Shown here in pieces: positions 1 to 10,316 of a stretch of 64,000 bases of DNA. The notes under the pieces were generated by a model. That model worked only from the letters and a program-made list of their open reading frames with translations, did no database searches and was not told the DNA's origin. Origin of the DNA: Castanea sativa (taxonomy: Eukaryota; Streptophyta; Magnoliopsida; Fagales; Fagaceae); assembly GCF_040712315.1 (NCBI RefSeq), contig NC_134020.1, forward strand, positions 10,323,251 to 10,387,250, in the 5' to 3' direction. Position numbers and translations under genes: made by a program. The first letter of the stretch is position 1; each line of letters starts with the position of its first letter.

Positions 1-472
1 GACCAATGTGACCCGGCCAAGGACCCTCCGACGGTTAAGTTAGTTTTCTCTCTAGAACACAAGGAAAGAAAATAGTGAATGGTCTGGACTTACCTTAGGT
101 GAACAGGATTTACCCCTTTTATAGAGAGTTAGACGTGGGTCTACTTATTTGGATCCATTACCATCATGGGTAATGTTGGTGGTTGATAAAGAAAATGGGT
201 TATATGGAGCGTTGTGTGTGGAATTCTTTCCACGTATCATGCAACATGTCGCATTCTCTATTATGTGGACATAATGAAGAATCATCCGCAAAACTCACTA
301 AGTATAATTTGGTCGTCCATTTACTAGTCATCCGTAGGTCATCTCGTCCATAAAAGACTACGTTATATAATCCAGTAATTAATGGATGAATACTACTGGA
401 CGAGTTGATGTAATTTTCTGTGTTTTGGACGACGACATAAGGACATGTAACACTTAGCATTTATCCCCATTA
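1..472 (-). repeat. Partial LTR (3' LTR side of element 1)
   Basis: The first ~45 bases align with about 5730-5775 in the other LTR (shared GGTTAAGTTAG / GACTAAGTTAG context). The inner end reads CCATTA followed by GTTGCCCCC, which on the minus strand is a polypurine tract followed by TAATGGGG, parallel to GGGGGGCAGT|TGATGGGA in element 2. The terminal CATCA has decayed to CATTA. The interior is poorly alignable to 5579-6117. The remaining ~150 bases lie beyond the window edge. Confidence 0.55.
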
Positions 473-685
473 GTTGCCCCCTTGTTCTTGTGTCGTTTGT
501 CAATCAATCAAAAAAAAAAAATTTTTTGAATTTTCAAAATTTTGAATTATTTTAATTTTATACTTGATTGTTGATACTTGGCATGATCCTAAAGTTTATC
601 AATCATGTCGTTTCATCCTTCGAGAAAAGGACCACGTGTTTCCTTTCGGTTGGTTACGTCGTTTCCTATGACTAGCTTTGTTGCC

Positions 686-693
686 TATAAATA
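686..693 (+). promoter_or_regulatory. TATA box of the antisense gene in element 1
   Basis: CTATAAATAG lies ~160 bases upstream of the ATG at 855 and is followed by a C/T-rich leader, as in plant core promoters. It faces opposite to gag-pol, so it would give the accessory gene its own transcription. Confidence 0.6.
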
Positions 694-854
694 GTAGATT
701 TTCTCTCCTACCCTTTCACATTTTCAATATTTTCTTCTTTGACATTTGTCGTCCAGCACCTTGTCTAGAAGTCTTCCTGCGTCCTTAGGCCTTCTTCGTT
801 TAGAGCCAAGTATCTTCTCCATCTCGGCTTTAGGTTTTCCTTCAGTTTTTCAAG

Positions 855-3106
855 ATGTCTGAAGTTATAGTATCTTCTTCTAGCAATAGCGATAATAGGG
901 AGATAGATGAGTATCACGATAGTACTAGTGATAGTGGCTCTAGTAGTAGTAATAGTAGCAGAAGTAGTGGTAGTGGTAGTGGTAGTAGTGGAGGAAATAC
1001 TAGGGACGAGAAATATACGTCTGGAGTTCTTGGGGTCCCTTTAGAAGTCCTTCAGGAGGAGCTAAGGACGAGGGCTGCTTCGAGGTCGCATGCTAGTACC
1101 TCGACTAGTACTCCTTCGTCCATCACCCCAGACAAGGTAAAAACCGTCTATAGTTATGTTGTAGGTGTCCCTTCTAAGACGGATGAAAGAAGACTTACCT
1201 CCCTTGGAAGTTGGTACTAGATTCTAGTAAAGCTTAACCCTAGATTAGCAGTTCGTAGTGAATGGTGTTGTGAGCGTCGTTTTGGAGTGGGTATTTATGA
1301 GGCTTACCTCTTGGGGGGACTTAAGTTGCCTCTCAATGCCTTTGCTAGAGAGTTACTCACTAGGTTAGGTTTAGGAATTTGTCAACTTAGCCCTAATGGA
1401 TGGAGACTTGTTGTCTTTATGCAAATTTTGTGGAGGGAAGTGTTTGAGGGGGATCGTCCTCTTACTATGGACAAGTTCCTCCATTGCTACAAAACCTCAG
1501 ATTTTAGTCAATCCCTGGATTTTTATTAGTTCTCAGCCAGGGGTACAGAATTATAGATTGACAAAGTCCCTCCTTACGTCTGATAGGAACTGGAAGACGG
1601 AGTTTTCTTCATCTCTGGTTTTTGGGCTGGGAACCCTGTTGAGGTAGGTAGAGATCCATTTCCCCTTAATACTAGAGAAATAAGGAACCTTCGTCCAAAA
1701 GGTATGCTTCTTTTTTACTCAATATTTTCTATCTTTTTTGTATTCGTCTAACCCCTTTTTTTCTTTTTTCTTTTTTAGCTGTTAGACGACCTTCTTTAAG
1801 CAAATTTTATCTTGAGCGTGTCCAGCAGGATTGTCTATTCGCTGATAAAAGCTTTCATTCTTTTGTTACTCTTCAGCATCTTGCCACTTGAGGACTTAAG
1901 CCTAAACCATTTGTTGAGGCTTTGGCTCACGAACTCACTACATGTAGATGTAAGCTTTTTACTTGGAATTTTTTTACTTGTTTTAACTAAGCTCTAACAT
2001 TCCTTTTCTTTTCAGGGATAGCAACCATGAAAGAAAACAAAGGAAAAGGCTTGGCGGACGAGGAGACCATGCTAGAGACATAGTCTCAGCCTCGTCCAAT
2101 GGCTAGTGACAAAAGAAGATCTTGTCCAAGACGATTGATTTGGGAAACCTTCCAAGTCGTCGAGGTCAATAGAAGGCAAAGCATGGGTCGTCCAAGACTG
2201 GGTTCGTCAAGCCAAGTTCTGATGTCCCTTCTGTTTCTCAACAGTCGTCCATCCAAATACTTGATTTGGATTCGTCCATCCCTCCTGGAGCCACCCCGTC
2301 CAACCTTGTCGTAATAACCTCGCCCCAACCTTCTAGAAGAGCTCCTATGAACCTTCTTGAGAATGAGGATCTTGCTTGGAAAAGGTTTCAACAAGTTGTG
2401 ACTGACGAGGACATTGCTGTGTGTTATAACATGTCCTTGAAAGAATTTGAACACTCTGTTGTTCATCATCTCTTTGAGGTATGTTTTTATCATTTTGTTT
2501 TTTCCTCTTGTCATATTTCACATTTCTCGTCTAATCATCTTTTGCAATCAATTGCATATATAAGTCATGTCAAAGTTCATGGCAACGTCCAGGTAGGCTA
2601 TTGAGATGGACCGGGAGAGAATTAGGTTGGAAGCAAGGGTTCATGAAATGCAAGTTGACTGTAGGGGTAGAGCTAAGGCAGTGGCTAAGGCCATGGACGA
2701 GGTTAAGGAGCTGAAGAACCTCGTCAAAGAGCTTAAGGCGGATGCTGTCGAGAAAGACACTCGTCTTGATCATCTTCAAAAGAGGAATGACGAGCTTCGC
2801 ATCCTTCTTAAGAAGGCCTAGGGAGATGCTAGCAAGGATTTTAGAGCGTCCAGCGAGTTCACTAACCTTTTGGATAAGAACTATGTTGCTAATTTTGAGG
2901 ACTTTCGCATGGACAGTGTGGAACGCTTCCTTGAAGTTGACTTCAGCTCTATTAAGCTCAACTTTGGTGCTGCAAGCTCTCTCGTCTAGACAAGTTTTAA
3001 GGATGACAACATTGAAGACAATGCCACCACCCAGCCTACCCATGATGACCCTAATTTCAGAGAAAATCCCCCAGTAAAGGATTTTGAAGTTTTTACTTTG
3101 TTGTAA
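855..3106 (+). pseudogene. Antisense accessory gene of element 1 (PF04195-like 'putative gypsy type transposon' protein), decayed
   Basis: Four exons can be traced: 855-1701, 1779-1949, 2016-2478 and 2597-3106, each intron GT...AG. The N-terminus is Ser/Gly-rich. Next comes a conserved block (about 1280-1560; YEAYLLGGLKLPL, QLSPNGWRLVV) that matches the block in element 2 (FYEVAFQSGLRLPV, QLMPNSWRIMV). The second exon starts with RRP as in element 2. The last exon encodes a Lys/Glu-rich coiled coil (2606-2821) and an acidic tail ending at TAA 3104-3106. Several in-frame stops (for example TAG 1218-1220 and TAG 2819-2821) and frame changes make it non-functional. The family is known from plant gypsy elements and its function is unknown to me. 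Orientation is opposite to gag-pol. Confidence 0.65.
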
Positions 3107-4081
3107 TTGTGTGTGTGTGTGTGTGTGTTTTTTTTATGAGATCCACTGTTTTGGATTATTAAAATTTGTTTAAGTACATTAACTCATCCTTACTTTTGGA
3201 GAAGTCTTGATACAATTGCCTTTTTAGGCTTAACTTAAGGGTTTTTGAACGATAGTTGTCTACCATTTTATTTATGAATGTTTTTATCTATGTTGTTTTT
3301 TCCACGTATTTTCTGTCTATATTTCTCATCTTTAGACTTATCTTTGGAAATTAACTTGGTTATTTATCCATGATTTGGACTGGTTGGACGTGTCGTCCAT
3401 GAGAAATGTCGTATGCATACTTTTCTTTCGTCTTTGATCCTTTTTGGACGAGTTTCATTGGGAAATTTGTTCTTTCCCTTGGTCATTGTCTTTTAGGAAA
3501 CTTTGATTACTTTTTATCAAGGATAGCTTATGACAAGACATTCTCTACGTCCAGAGATTTTAAACATCTGTCATTTCATTTGGATGTTGATTTTATAAAA
3601 TCATAAACACTTAAATTAGGAAATTCAAGCTACTTTATATACAACATTTGTACGCAACATTGTCTGTGGATGTACAACATCTGCACATAGCATCGACCAT
3701 GAATATTAAGGACATAGTATATAGAATCGTCCAAATAGCTCGTCCATACTAATACTTAGTCCTTTTTTAGGGAATTTAAATTACTTTATGTACAAGGGAC
3801 TTAGTTCATGACACCATCCATAGCACATGCTAGTAGCTAGTGCTTTTTAAGGAATTCAAATATTTAAAAACATAACAGACTGTTCTAAAACATAAATATT
3901 GAAACATAATATAAACAAACTTCTTAATCTCGTCCATGTTGACCTTCCTGACGAGTTGCTTTCACTGGTAGTACTTCCTCAAATGCTCCACATTCCATGG
4001 GTGTTCTAGCTTTCGTCCATCTAGGGCCTCCAAGTAGTATGATCTTCGCCTTTTGGAATTGATAATTTTGTACGGTCCTTT
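3107..4081. other. Non-coding interior of element 1
   Basis: Sits between the end of the antisense gene and the end of integrase. Starts with a (GT)10 microsatellite at 3109-3128. No supported gene. It holds several CGTCCA copies (3396, 3549, 3727, 3742, 3930, 4014). Confidence 0.5.
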
Positions 4082-4670
4082 CTAGTTAGGTCCCAGCTTT
4101 CCATAGGCAGGATCCTTAGTGGCTAAGGATACCCTTTTTAGGATGAGGTCTCCAATATTGAAATGTCTTGGCTTTACCAATGCATCATGATACTTTGTCA
4201 TCCAATTTTTGTAATGCGTCACCCTTTGCTTTGCGTCCATCCTTACCTTGTCAATAAGATCAAGGTTTAGACGGAGTTGTTTTTCATTTTCCTTCTCCTT
4301 ATAATGGGCTACCCTGTGGCTAGTTAATCTAACCTCTATTGGTATCACCGCATCGCTTCCATACGCTAGCTTAAAGGGAGTCTCTCTAGTAGGGGTCCTT
4401 ACTGTCATCCTATATGCCCAAAGGACACTGGGTCATTCATCTGGCCATATACCTTTGGCCCTCTCAAGCCGAGTTTTGATGATCTTTAGTAATGATCGGT
4501 TTGCAACTTCAGCTTGTCCGTTAGCCTGTGGGTGGGCGGGCAAGGAGTAATGATTTTTGAATCCTAACTACTCACAAAATTCCTTGAAAGGTGTGTTGTC
4601 AAATTGTCATCCATTGTCTGAGACAAGTACCCTAGGGATCCCAAAACAACAAATGATATTCTTCCAGACG
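4082..4670 (-). pseudogene. Integrase remnant of element 1
   Basis: The minus strand encodes the end of a Ty3/gypsy integrase core (FGIPRVLVSDNG, holding the second catalytic Asp), then the region with LWAYRMT and the C-terminal segment (PFKLAYGSDAVIPIEV ... FNIGDLILKRV). It aligns with 32857-33201 in element 2. A stop follows SDNG at about 4607 and another lies near 4435. The N-terminal zinc-binding part and the first catalytic Asp are absent because the frame enters directly from gag. Integrase would insert the cDNA into the host genome; this copy cannot act. Confidence 0.75.
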
Positions 4671-5510
4671 TCTTTTGCGTTCATGTACTTCTGAGCCTTT
4701 ATGAGTAAATCTATCATTGATGCTGGAGGACTCTTGGCGAGTACCACAATAAACTCTTTGGATCTTAACCCTTCTTTGAACGTTGTTAATTGTACCTGAT
4801 CTTCGGCTTCGTCCACTTCTAGTACTTCCTTGTTAAACTGCTTCACGTATGATCTCAAGGACTTTCCTTCTTCCTATCTGATCATCAATAAATGATCTGG
4901 TGGTCTTTTTTGATGCTGCCCTCCTACGAAATGACGTACAAACAGGCTCTAAGCTAATCAAAATTGTGAATGGAAGATTGTGCCAACTTACTAAACCACA
5001 CACGGGCTGCTCCCTTGAGGGTGGTCGGGATGGACCGGCACACTATTTTAGCCAGGGTTTTTTGCAGGCTCAAGGTCATCTTAAAGGTGGTGATGTGATC
5101 TAGTGGGTCCTTCAACCCGTCATATGATTCCAGCTGCGGAAGCCAGAATTTCAGCAGGAGGGGGTACTCGAGGACTTTCTGTGTGAATGGGGAATCCGTC
5201 CTTCTTACCATCCCATCCAAGTTCTTTGTCGTTTTTCCTTTCATTGCATTCTTGAGCTTGTCCATCTCTTTCCTCATGCTCCTTAGGAGGTCGTTGCTTG
5301 CCTCATTGTACCGCTCCTTCCTCCTCGAGCCGTCTCTCCCTTGGCTTCCTTTTGGGTCTTGCACTTCATCTTCATTCCTGTTGCAACCATTGCCTCATCT
5401 CCTGGTTTTGTTTTGTTAATTCTTCTACACTGGCCATGAGAACTTGGACTTGCAACGTTAGGGCAGCTGACTCTAGTAGTGCACTAGATTTCGTCTGGAT
5501 GACAACAAGG
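4671..5510 (-). pseudogene. gag remnant of element 1, fused in frame to integrase
   Basis: Minus-strand reading gives an N-terminal Leu-rich helix (ASVEELTKQNQEMRQW), a charged linker (RRKERYNEASND), and the retrotransposon gag core (LPQLESYDGLKDPLDH, TLKGAARVWFSKL, LRSYVKQFNKEVLEVDE, FKEGLRSKEF). The core matches element 2 gag almost block for block. Stops and a frame shift occur around 4950-5000 (a TAG replaces a Gln codon after NFD). At about 4670 the gag sequence AQKYMNAKD continues without a stop into integrase VWKNIICCFGIPRV, so the gag C-terminus, zinc knuckle, protease, RT and RNase H are deleted. Gag forms the particle that packages element RNA. Confidence 0.75.
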
Positions 5511-5544
5511 GTAAGGAAACATTTCTATCCTTAGGATTAGGAAA

Positions 5545-5575
5545 AAGAAAGTTGTCCCCACAGACAATGTGAAAT
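5545..5575 (-). promoter_or_regulatory. Degenerate primer-binding site of element 1
   Basis: Just inside the LTR the minus strand reads TTTCACATTGTCTGTGGGGA. This lines up with TTTGGCGCCGTCTATGGGA in element 2, the usual form in plant gypsy elements. The TGGCGCC core is lost, so tRNA priming is unlikely. Confidence 0.5.
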
Positions 5576-5578
5576 TGA

Positions 5579-6117
5579 TGATGCCAAAATCGTCAGTAGT
5601 TGAGATCATCCAGATGGCTCCGGTGTAACCTGCAAGATCACAAAAGGATGTAACAAATAGGTCGTCAGTTGTTGAGATCATCCAGATGGCTCCGGTGTAA
5701 CCTACAAGATCACAAAAGGATGTAACAAATAGGTCACCAGTATGGTGCCTGCCAGCGAACCTTCGATGACTAAGTTAGAATGAGAGAGAGATAATTGGGG
5801 ATTTTTAGCTGTTGAGAATATATTTTTTATCATAGTTTTTACCTTTGGTGGAGTGTGCTATATATAGGCCTTTATTCTCCTAGCCGTTGGAACTGCCATT
5901 AATGGTGCTTTAATTTCTTTTGTCTAGTAACGCCTCTCATGATACTTAATGCAGGGATATGGAGGCCTTCGACACTTAATGCATAGATATGGAGACCTCT
6001 GAGCTGTTACCCTTTTCACTTCGTTTAATCGTAACGGCTCAGTCAATAAAGGCTTCATTTATGGTTTGCTCCTCGTCCATTGTTATGTCTGGATGAACAA
6101 TATCTTCGAGCTCATCA
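5579..6117 (-). repeat. 5' LTR of element 1, with an internal 72-bp tandem duplication
   Basis: Plus-strand ends are TGATGCC and CTCATCA, the same termini as the LTRs of element 2. A 72-base unit starting CGTCAGT is present twice, at 5591-5662 and 5663-5734, nearly identical. TATATATAGG near 5860 resembles the TATATATAG of element 2's LTR, but it is written on the plus strand while the element is transcribed from the minus strand. The minus reading CCTATATATAGC is equally TATA-like. Confidence 0.7.
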
Positions 6118-8708
6118 AATCCTATTTATTCTCTTTTAATATACAAAATTAAAGTTTGTTAGGATATGATCTCCTTTTTTTTTTTAATTGCAAAACCTAC
6201 TAAGTAGGGCCCCAGACTCCCTGCGAATCCGTGAATCTGAGCAACATGACTCAAGTAATAATATTCCTATTTGAAAATACTCATCATAATTATAGTAGAA
6301 AGTGGAAGAGTAATTACAAGTGCAACTACCCTATAGCAAATTAATAGGCTATTTATTTATTTTATCTTTTGGGTTATATTAACGAGTGCTCTTAAGGAAA
6401 TGGTTAACAATCCATTTTAAGAAGGTTTGACATTACTTTTATAGAAAATAGAAAAAGTTATCAAAACATTAAAACTTTACTTTTTCTTCTTTTTACATAA
6501 AAACTTTCTTTAAATTGATTGTTAATCATTGACCTAAGGGCATCCATTAGCATTTCCCTTATCTTATTAGCTATTCGCACAATTTTTATATATTTACCTT
6601 TTTTTTTTAATCCAAATGTCAAACTACAATATGCTCATAATGGCAAAGTTCCATTTTCAACAGTAGTTTTTTTTTTGGGTGAAATTTTGAAGATAAAACT
6701 TCTATCAACAAACAATATCATCAATTTTGAAAAGATTCATGTGCCTCACAAGGATCCAAATCTGAGCTAAGAATAAGCAACTACACTACATACTCACTAC
6801 AATATGGTCAAGAAGTTCCATTTTCAACAAGTGAAATAACATGTCTAGCATGCAAACCATTGGGCCACGCACATTTTGTTGGTCAGGAATATAAAATTAA
6901 TAAATATAAACCAGTTTAAGTATCAAATATATTAAAAAATTAAATGACACATTACGGTTTGACCTCGGTTGAACCTCGATCCTACTTCAAAAATCTTAAA
7001 CCTCTCCCTTTCCCAGTTCATTAAATGGTCCGGGTTACAAAACAATGTTGAGAATTCAAATCTAAGCCAAGAAAGTTTATTGCAGTCTAGAAAATATCTT
7101 ATCCATAATCTGAATTGTAAAGTCATCTTGATGATGACAAAAAAAGATCCCTTAAGTAGAGTTGGATAAACTGAAGTTTCAAGTTCACAAAATTTTACTT
7201 TAATCCCAAAAATTAAAACAGCTGAATTGTCATAACACGTAAGTCATTTTGCAATTTTTAGAAGTAAAGATTTTTTTTTTCCTTTTTGTTAAGATATTTG
7301 TCTTTGTTTTGATAGGAATAAAGCGGTTTTTTTATTTTTATTTTTTTATAAGGGGGTTAGTTGATTACCAACCACACGTGGGCTAATTGACAACATAATT
7401 TTGGATTTTTTTGAGCCAATTTTCAATTTGGGGGAGGGGGTGTGATTTTCAATTTTAGGGTCAGATATGATATGAAGAGTATATATATATATATATTAAT
7501 TTGATTTCAAGGGAGCTAGTACCCTGAGTTTCTTATTAGTTTTCATCTCTAATAATAGGAATATTCTACTATCCTAGATTGAGGATTAGAGTCCAAAACT
7601 AACATCTATCTCTTGCTTTCTCTCTCTTATGCAAGAGATTTGATGGTTCCACATCTCACAGTATCCATGTATATTTATATCATGTGTAAAATATGAACAC
7701 TTGGTGTGGTTGATAACGTGTGAAACATTTTGCATTTAAGGGTGCGAAACAATAGTTAGCCCTCACACAGCATTTCGTTATTAGTAGTTAAAAAAGTATG
7801 TCAATATCAAGACTCAAGAACCTTATCACTCAATAATATTGAGTTCGGTTCAAACCTAAGTTCTAATTTTCTCCTTAAAGGGTGAAAAAAAAAGGTCTAA
7901 CGATAGAAATATGGTCTTGACAATTTTAGCAACAGAAACATCCTGGAGATGGTCCAAAACTAACAACAATGTGGGTTTTCAAATCTTAAACGGTCCTTCA
8001 ATAACAATACAGGAAACCAAAGGGAAAGGACATTTCACAATTCAAAATCTATATCCAATAGTCAATTTATGGTGTACTTGTGTTTTATTTGTTTGCTAAT
8101 TATTTTGGCAGCTTCGTTGGTAATTTTGAGGACCCAAATCTTGGCCCCTTTTCATTTTATTAAGCTTTCTGATGATGCTCTTAATTTTAATTGTTTTTCA
8201 GCAATAATCGCACAAAAAATAAGAATATTAATCATCAGAATTCGTAAGGTAGTTGCCAATTGGTGGCCCATAAATTCTTTTTTGGTTTAGCATGATCCAG
8301 AATTTGGAAAAACAATAATATCGGCAGAGATCTTACCTGTCAAGTTTCAACTCATAAGTTATCTACTCTTGTGGACTATTAGCAAATTGATACTCTAAAC
8401 TGATGTTTTGCCTAATACACGAATTAAAGTCTACTAATTGTGATTACTCAAGCCGGTATGACCACGTCCATTGGATAGGTTGACAATGATGTTAAGTAAT
8501 TTTTAATCTCTTGCTTAATCCAGTTGGATTGGTTAGAATTAGGCTTGACGTATATACTAATGACCTATTTAAGAAATGTACATGAACTAACATACAAAAA
8601 TTAACATATTCTTTGGACTTGGATCCATTTGGGAACATTTAACCAAATCCAGCTTCCCTGAACCTATAACTTTGACCTCAAACAAAGTACCTTTTTTCCC
8701 GTTTCATC
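6118..8708. other. Intergenic, AT-rich; no gene seen
   Basis: Contains long A and T runs, a (TA)n tract near 7481-7496, and no coding pattern that I can support. Short open frames here (for example around 6519-6770 and 7911-8290) lack recognisable motifs and have intergenic base composition. Confidence 0.5.
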
Positions 8709-8712
8709 CCTC

Positions 8713-8719
8713 TATATAA
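8713..8719 (+). promoter_or_regulatory. TATA box of the 8813 gene
   Basis: CTATATAATATAAAA lies ~95 bases upstream of the ATG at 8813, leaving an expected leader of about 60 bases (plant transcripts usually start ~30 bases after TATA). Confidence 0.6.
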
Positions 8720-8812
8720 TATAAAACCAAACCATTTCCTACCTCATTCAACAAATTCATCTGAAACCCCCCAAGTTTCCAGTACACAAGTTAGATTGGT
8801 GTCCAACCCGAC

Positions 8813-9298
8813 ATGGAGATGAACATAGATTCCAGTCTTGAATACAAAGGTGTCAAGGATGTTCATGAAGATGATATATATGCTGAAATTAGGAGGCAGA
8901 TTTTGCTTTTGACAGCAGACGATGATGAAGATCTTCCCAAAGATAATCCCAAGTCTTTTGGTGCTGCCAAGCGAAGCTCAAACAGCTTTAAGGCTCGCTG
9001 TATCACTGGTTTACAAAGTGGTAGCTATTTTTATTGGTGGGAGGATAAGAATACTAATTCAGTACCGGCGTGGCTTGCAAGCTTGTGGAGGACTGGAAAT
9101 GGAACAGGAGTTTTCATCCCTCAGGCAGTCAAATCCCGAAGATATTATAATCTAGGTATGTGCTTTCCTTTGTTCAATAACTAGAAAAGCAAGTTTGATT
9201 CCTCATCTTAGTGACTAATGTATTTATCATGGTCAGCAGGAAGAATGAATAATGAGAGAAGAATAAAATACAAGCGGGTGGAGAACCAGTTCTCATGA
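8813..9298 (+). CDS. Small two-exon plant protein of unknown function (133 aa)
   Basis: Exon 1 is 8813-9155, ending ...CTAG|GTATGTG. The intron is 9156-9239 and exon 2 is 9240-9298, ending TCA TGA. The joined frame codes for 133 residues. The N-terminus is acidic (DVHEDDIYAEIRRQILLLTA). A central block rich in aromatic residues follows (SGSYFYWWEDKN, VPAWLASLWRTGNGTGVFIP). The exon 2 tail is basic (RMNNERRIKYKRVENQ), suggesting nucleic-acid or nuclear association, which is only inference. No signal peptide or membrane segment is seen. The intact frame, consensus splice sites and TATA box argue for a real gene. I recall similar short proteins as unnamed in other dicots but cannot assign a family. 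If the intron is retained, the frame ends at 9184 instead. Confidence 0.75.
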
Positions 9299-10316
9299 AT
9301 ATACAAATGCATCTTCAGAAGTCGAAGGACCCAGAAATCTTCCTCTGTATTGAAGTGATATACAGGCCATAATGATAGGATGGATTGCAAAAAGCTACAT
9401 AGCCACATAGGATCTGAAAATACAGTTCAGTAATGATTGTATATATACAGTATACTGAGATGTCAACTGCTGTAACAGTCAATGATCAAGATGCATGTCC
9501 TTAAGACAGCATATAATATAGCAAATGAAAGAAATGTTTATTAGCAATTAGATGAACTAAAAATTTGGCCGCCTATAGTGGCAGTGCCTCTATATATACT
9601 AGTCAAAAAGACAAAATTTTACCTTATTACTCTAGACTCTTGCAACATGCAAATAAAATGGAATGTAAAGCAAACTCCCACTGATATTAGCATGACAACT
9701 TTATCACGCTGCAAAGGTCTAATACATACTTTCGGTGGTGATATATGAATTGCTGCGCAGTATCTAACGCAAATTCTCGCTAACTTAGCCCGATAAAGTT
9801 GCATTGGGTCTGAAACATACTTTCAATGGTGGCAATATATTTAGGTCTTTTAATTGCATAAAATAATCTAACAGTCAATTACGAAGAGATGCTATTGTTC
9901 ACTTTATAAAATTACCCCAGAACTGGGAAACAACCAAAAAGACTGAAAAAGGTCTGTAATTAACTACGGTTAAATGCTTTCAACTTTCAAGCATCAGCTT
10001 ATATTAGAAGAATATTATCACATTGTACCGTGGTCATCACTATCCATCCATGCCTAGGAAGACATTCCTGAATTACAAATTTAAGGGAACCACCGCTCAG
10101 GCACTATTTTACAAGCCAAGAGCAGAACCTTATCTATGATTGGCATAACAGAACAGCAGCAACAAAAATAGACACTCTAGGACCATTCCGCATAATTGTT
10201 CTCCATCTTCATGATCCCATAGCTTCTATAGAGTTCCTAATAGAGGGTAGATAGCCAATCAATTATGTAAAAAGCATTACTGTAGTCCTAAGCCAGGAAT
10301 TTGTTTAAGTAAAATA
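9299..10316. other. Convergent 3' flanks; no gene seen
   Basis: Spacer between two genes that point towards each other. It should hold both 3' UTRs and polyadenylation signals. I see no repeat or coding block in it. Confidence 0.5.

Larger units (their letters stand above)
1..6117 (-). mobile_element. Tat-type Ty3/gypsy element 1, internally deleted, with antisense gene
   Basis: Seen: in minus-strand order an LTR (6117-5579), a degenerate primer-binding site, gag (about 5500-4680), integrase (4670-4082), an oppositely oriented gene (855-3106), a polypurine tract (about 474-482) and part of the other LTR (472-1). Protease, reverse transcriptase and RNase H are missing because gag is joined directly to integrase. 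The layout matches element 2 at 29319-38405, whose pol is complete enough to place in the Tat lineage by its two RNase H domains. Inference: a non-autonomous deletion derivative. The two LTRs resemble each other far less than those of element 2, so the copy is very old or assembled from two related elements. The left end lies outside the window, so a target duplication cannot be checked. Confidence 0.75.

Noticed and set aside
6118..8708. Short frames such as 6519-6770 and 7911-8290 as small genes
   Set aside because: No motif, no splice or promoter context, and AT-rich composition typical of spacer DNA.
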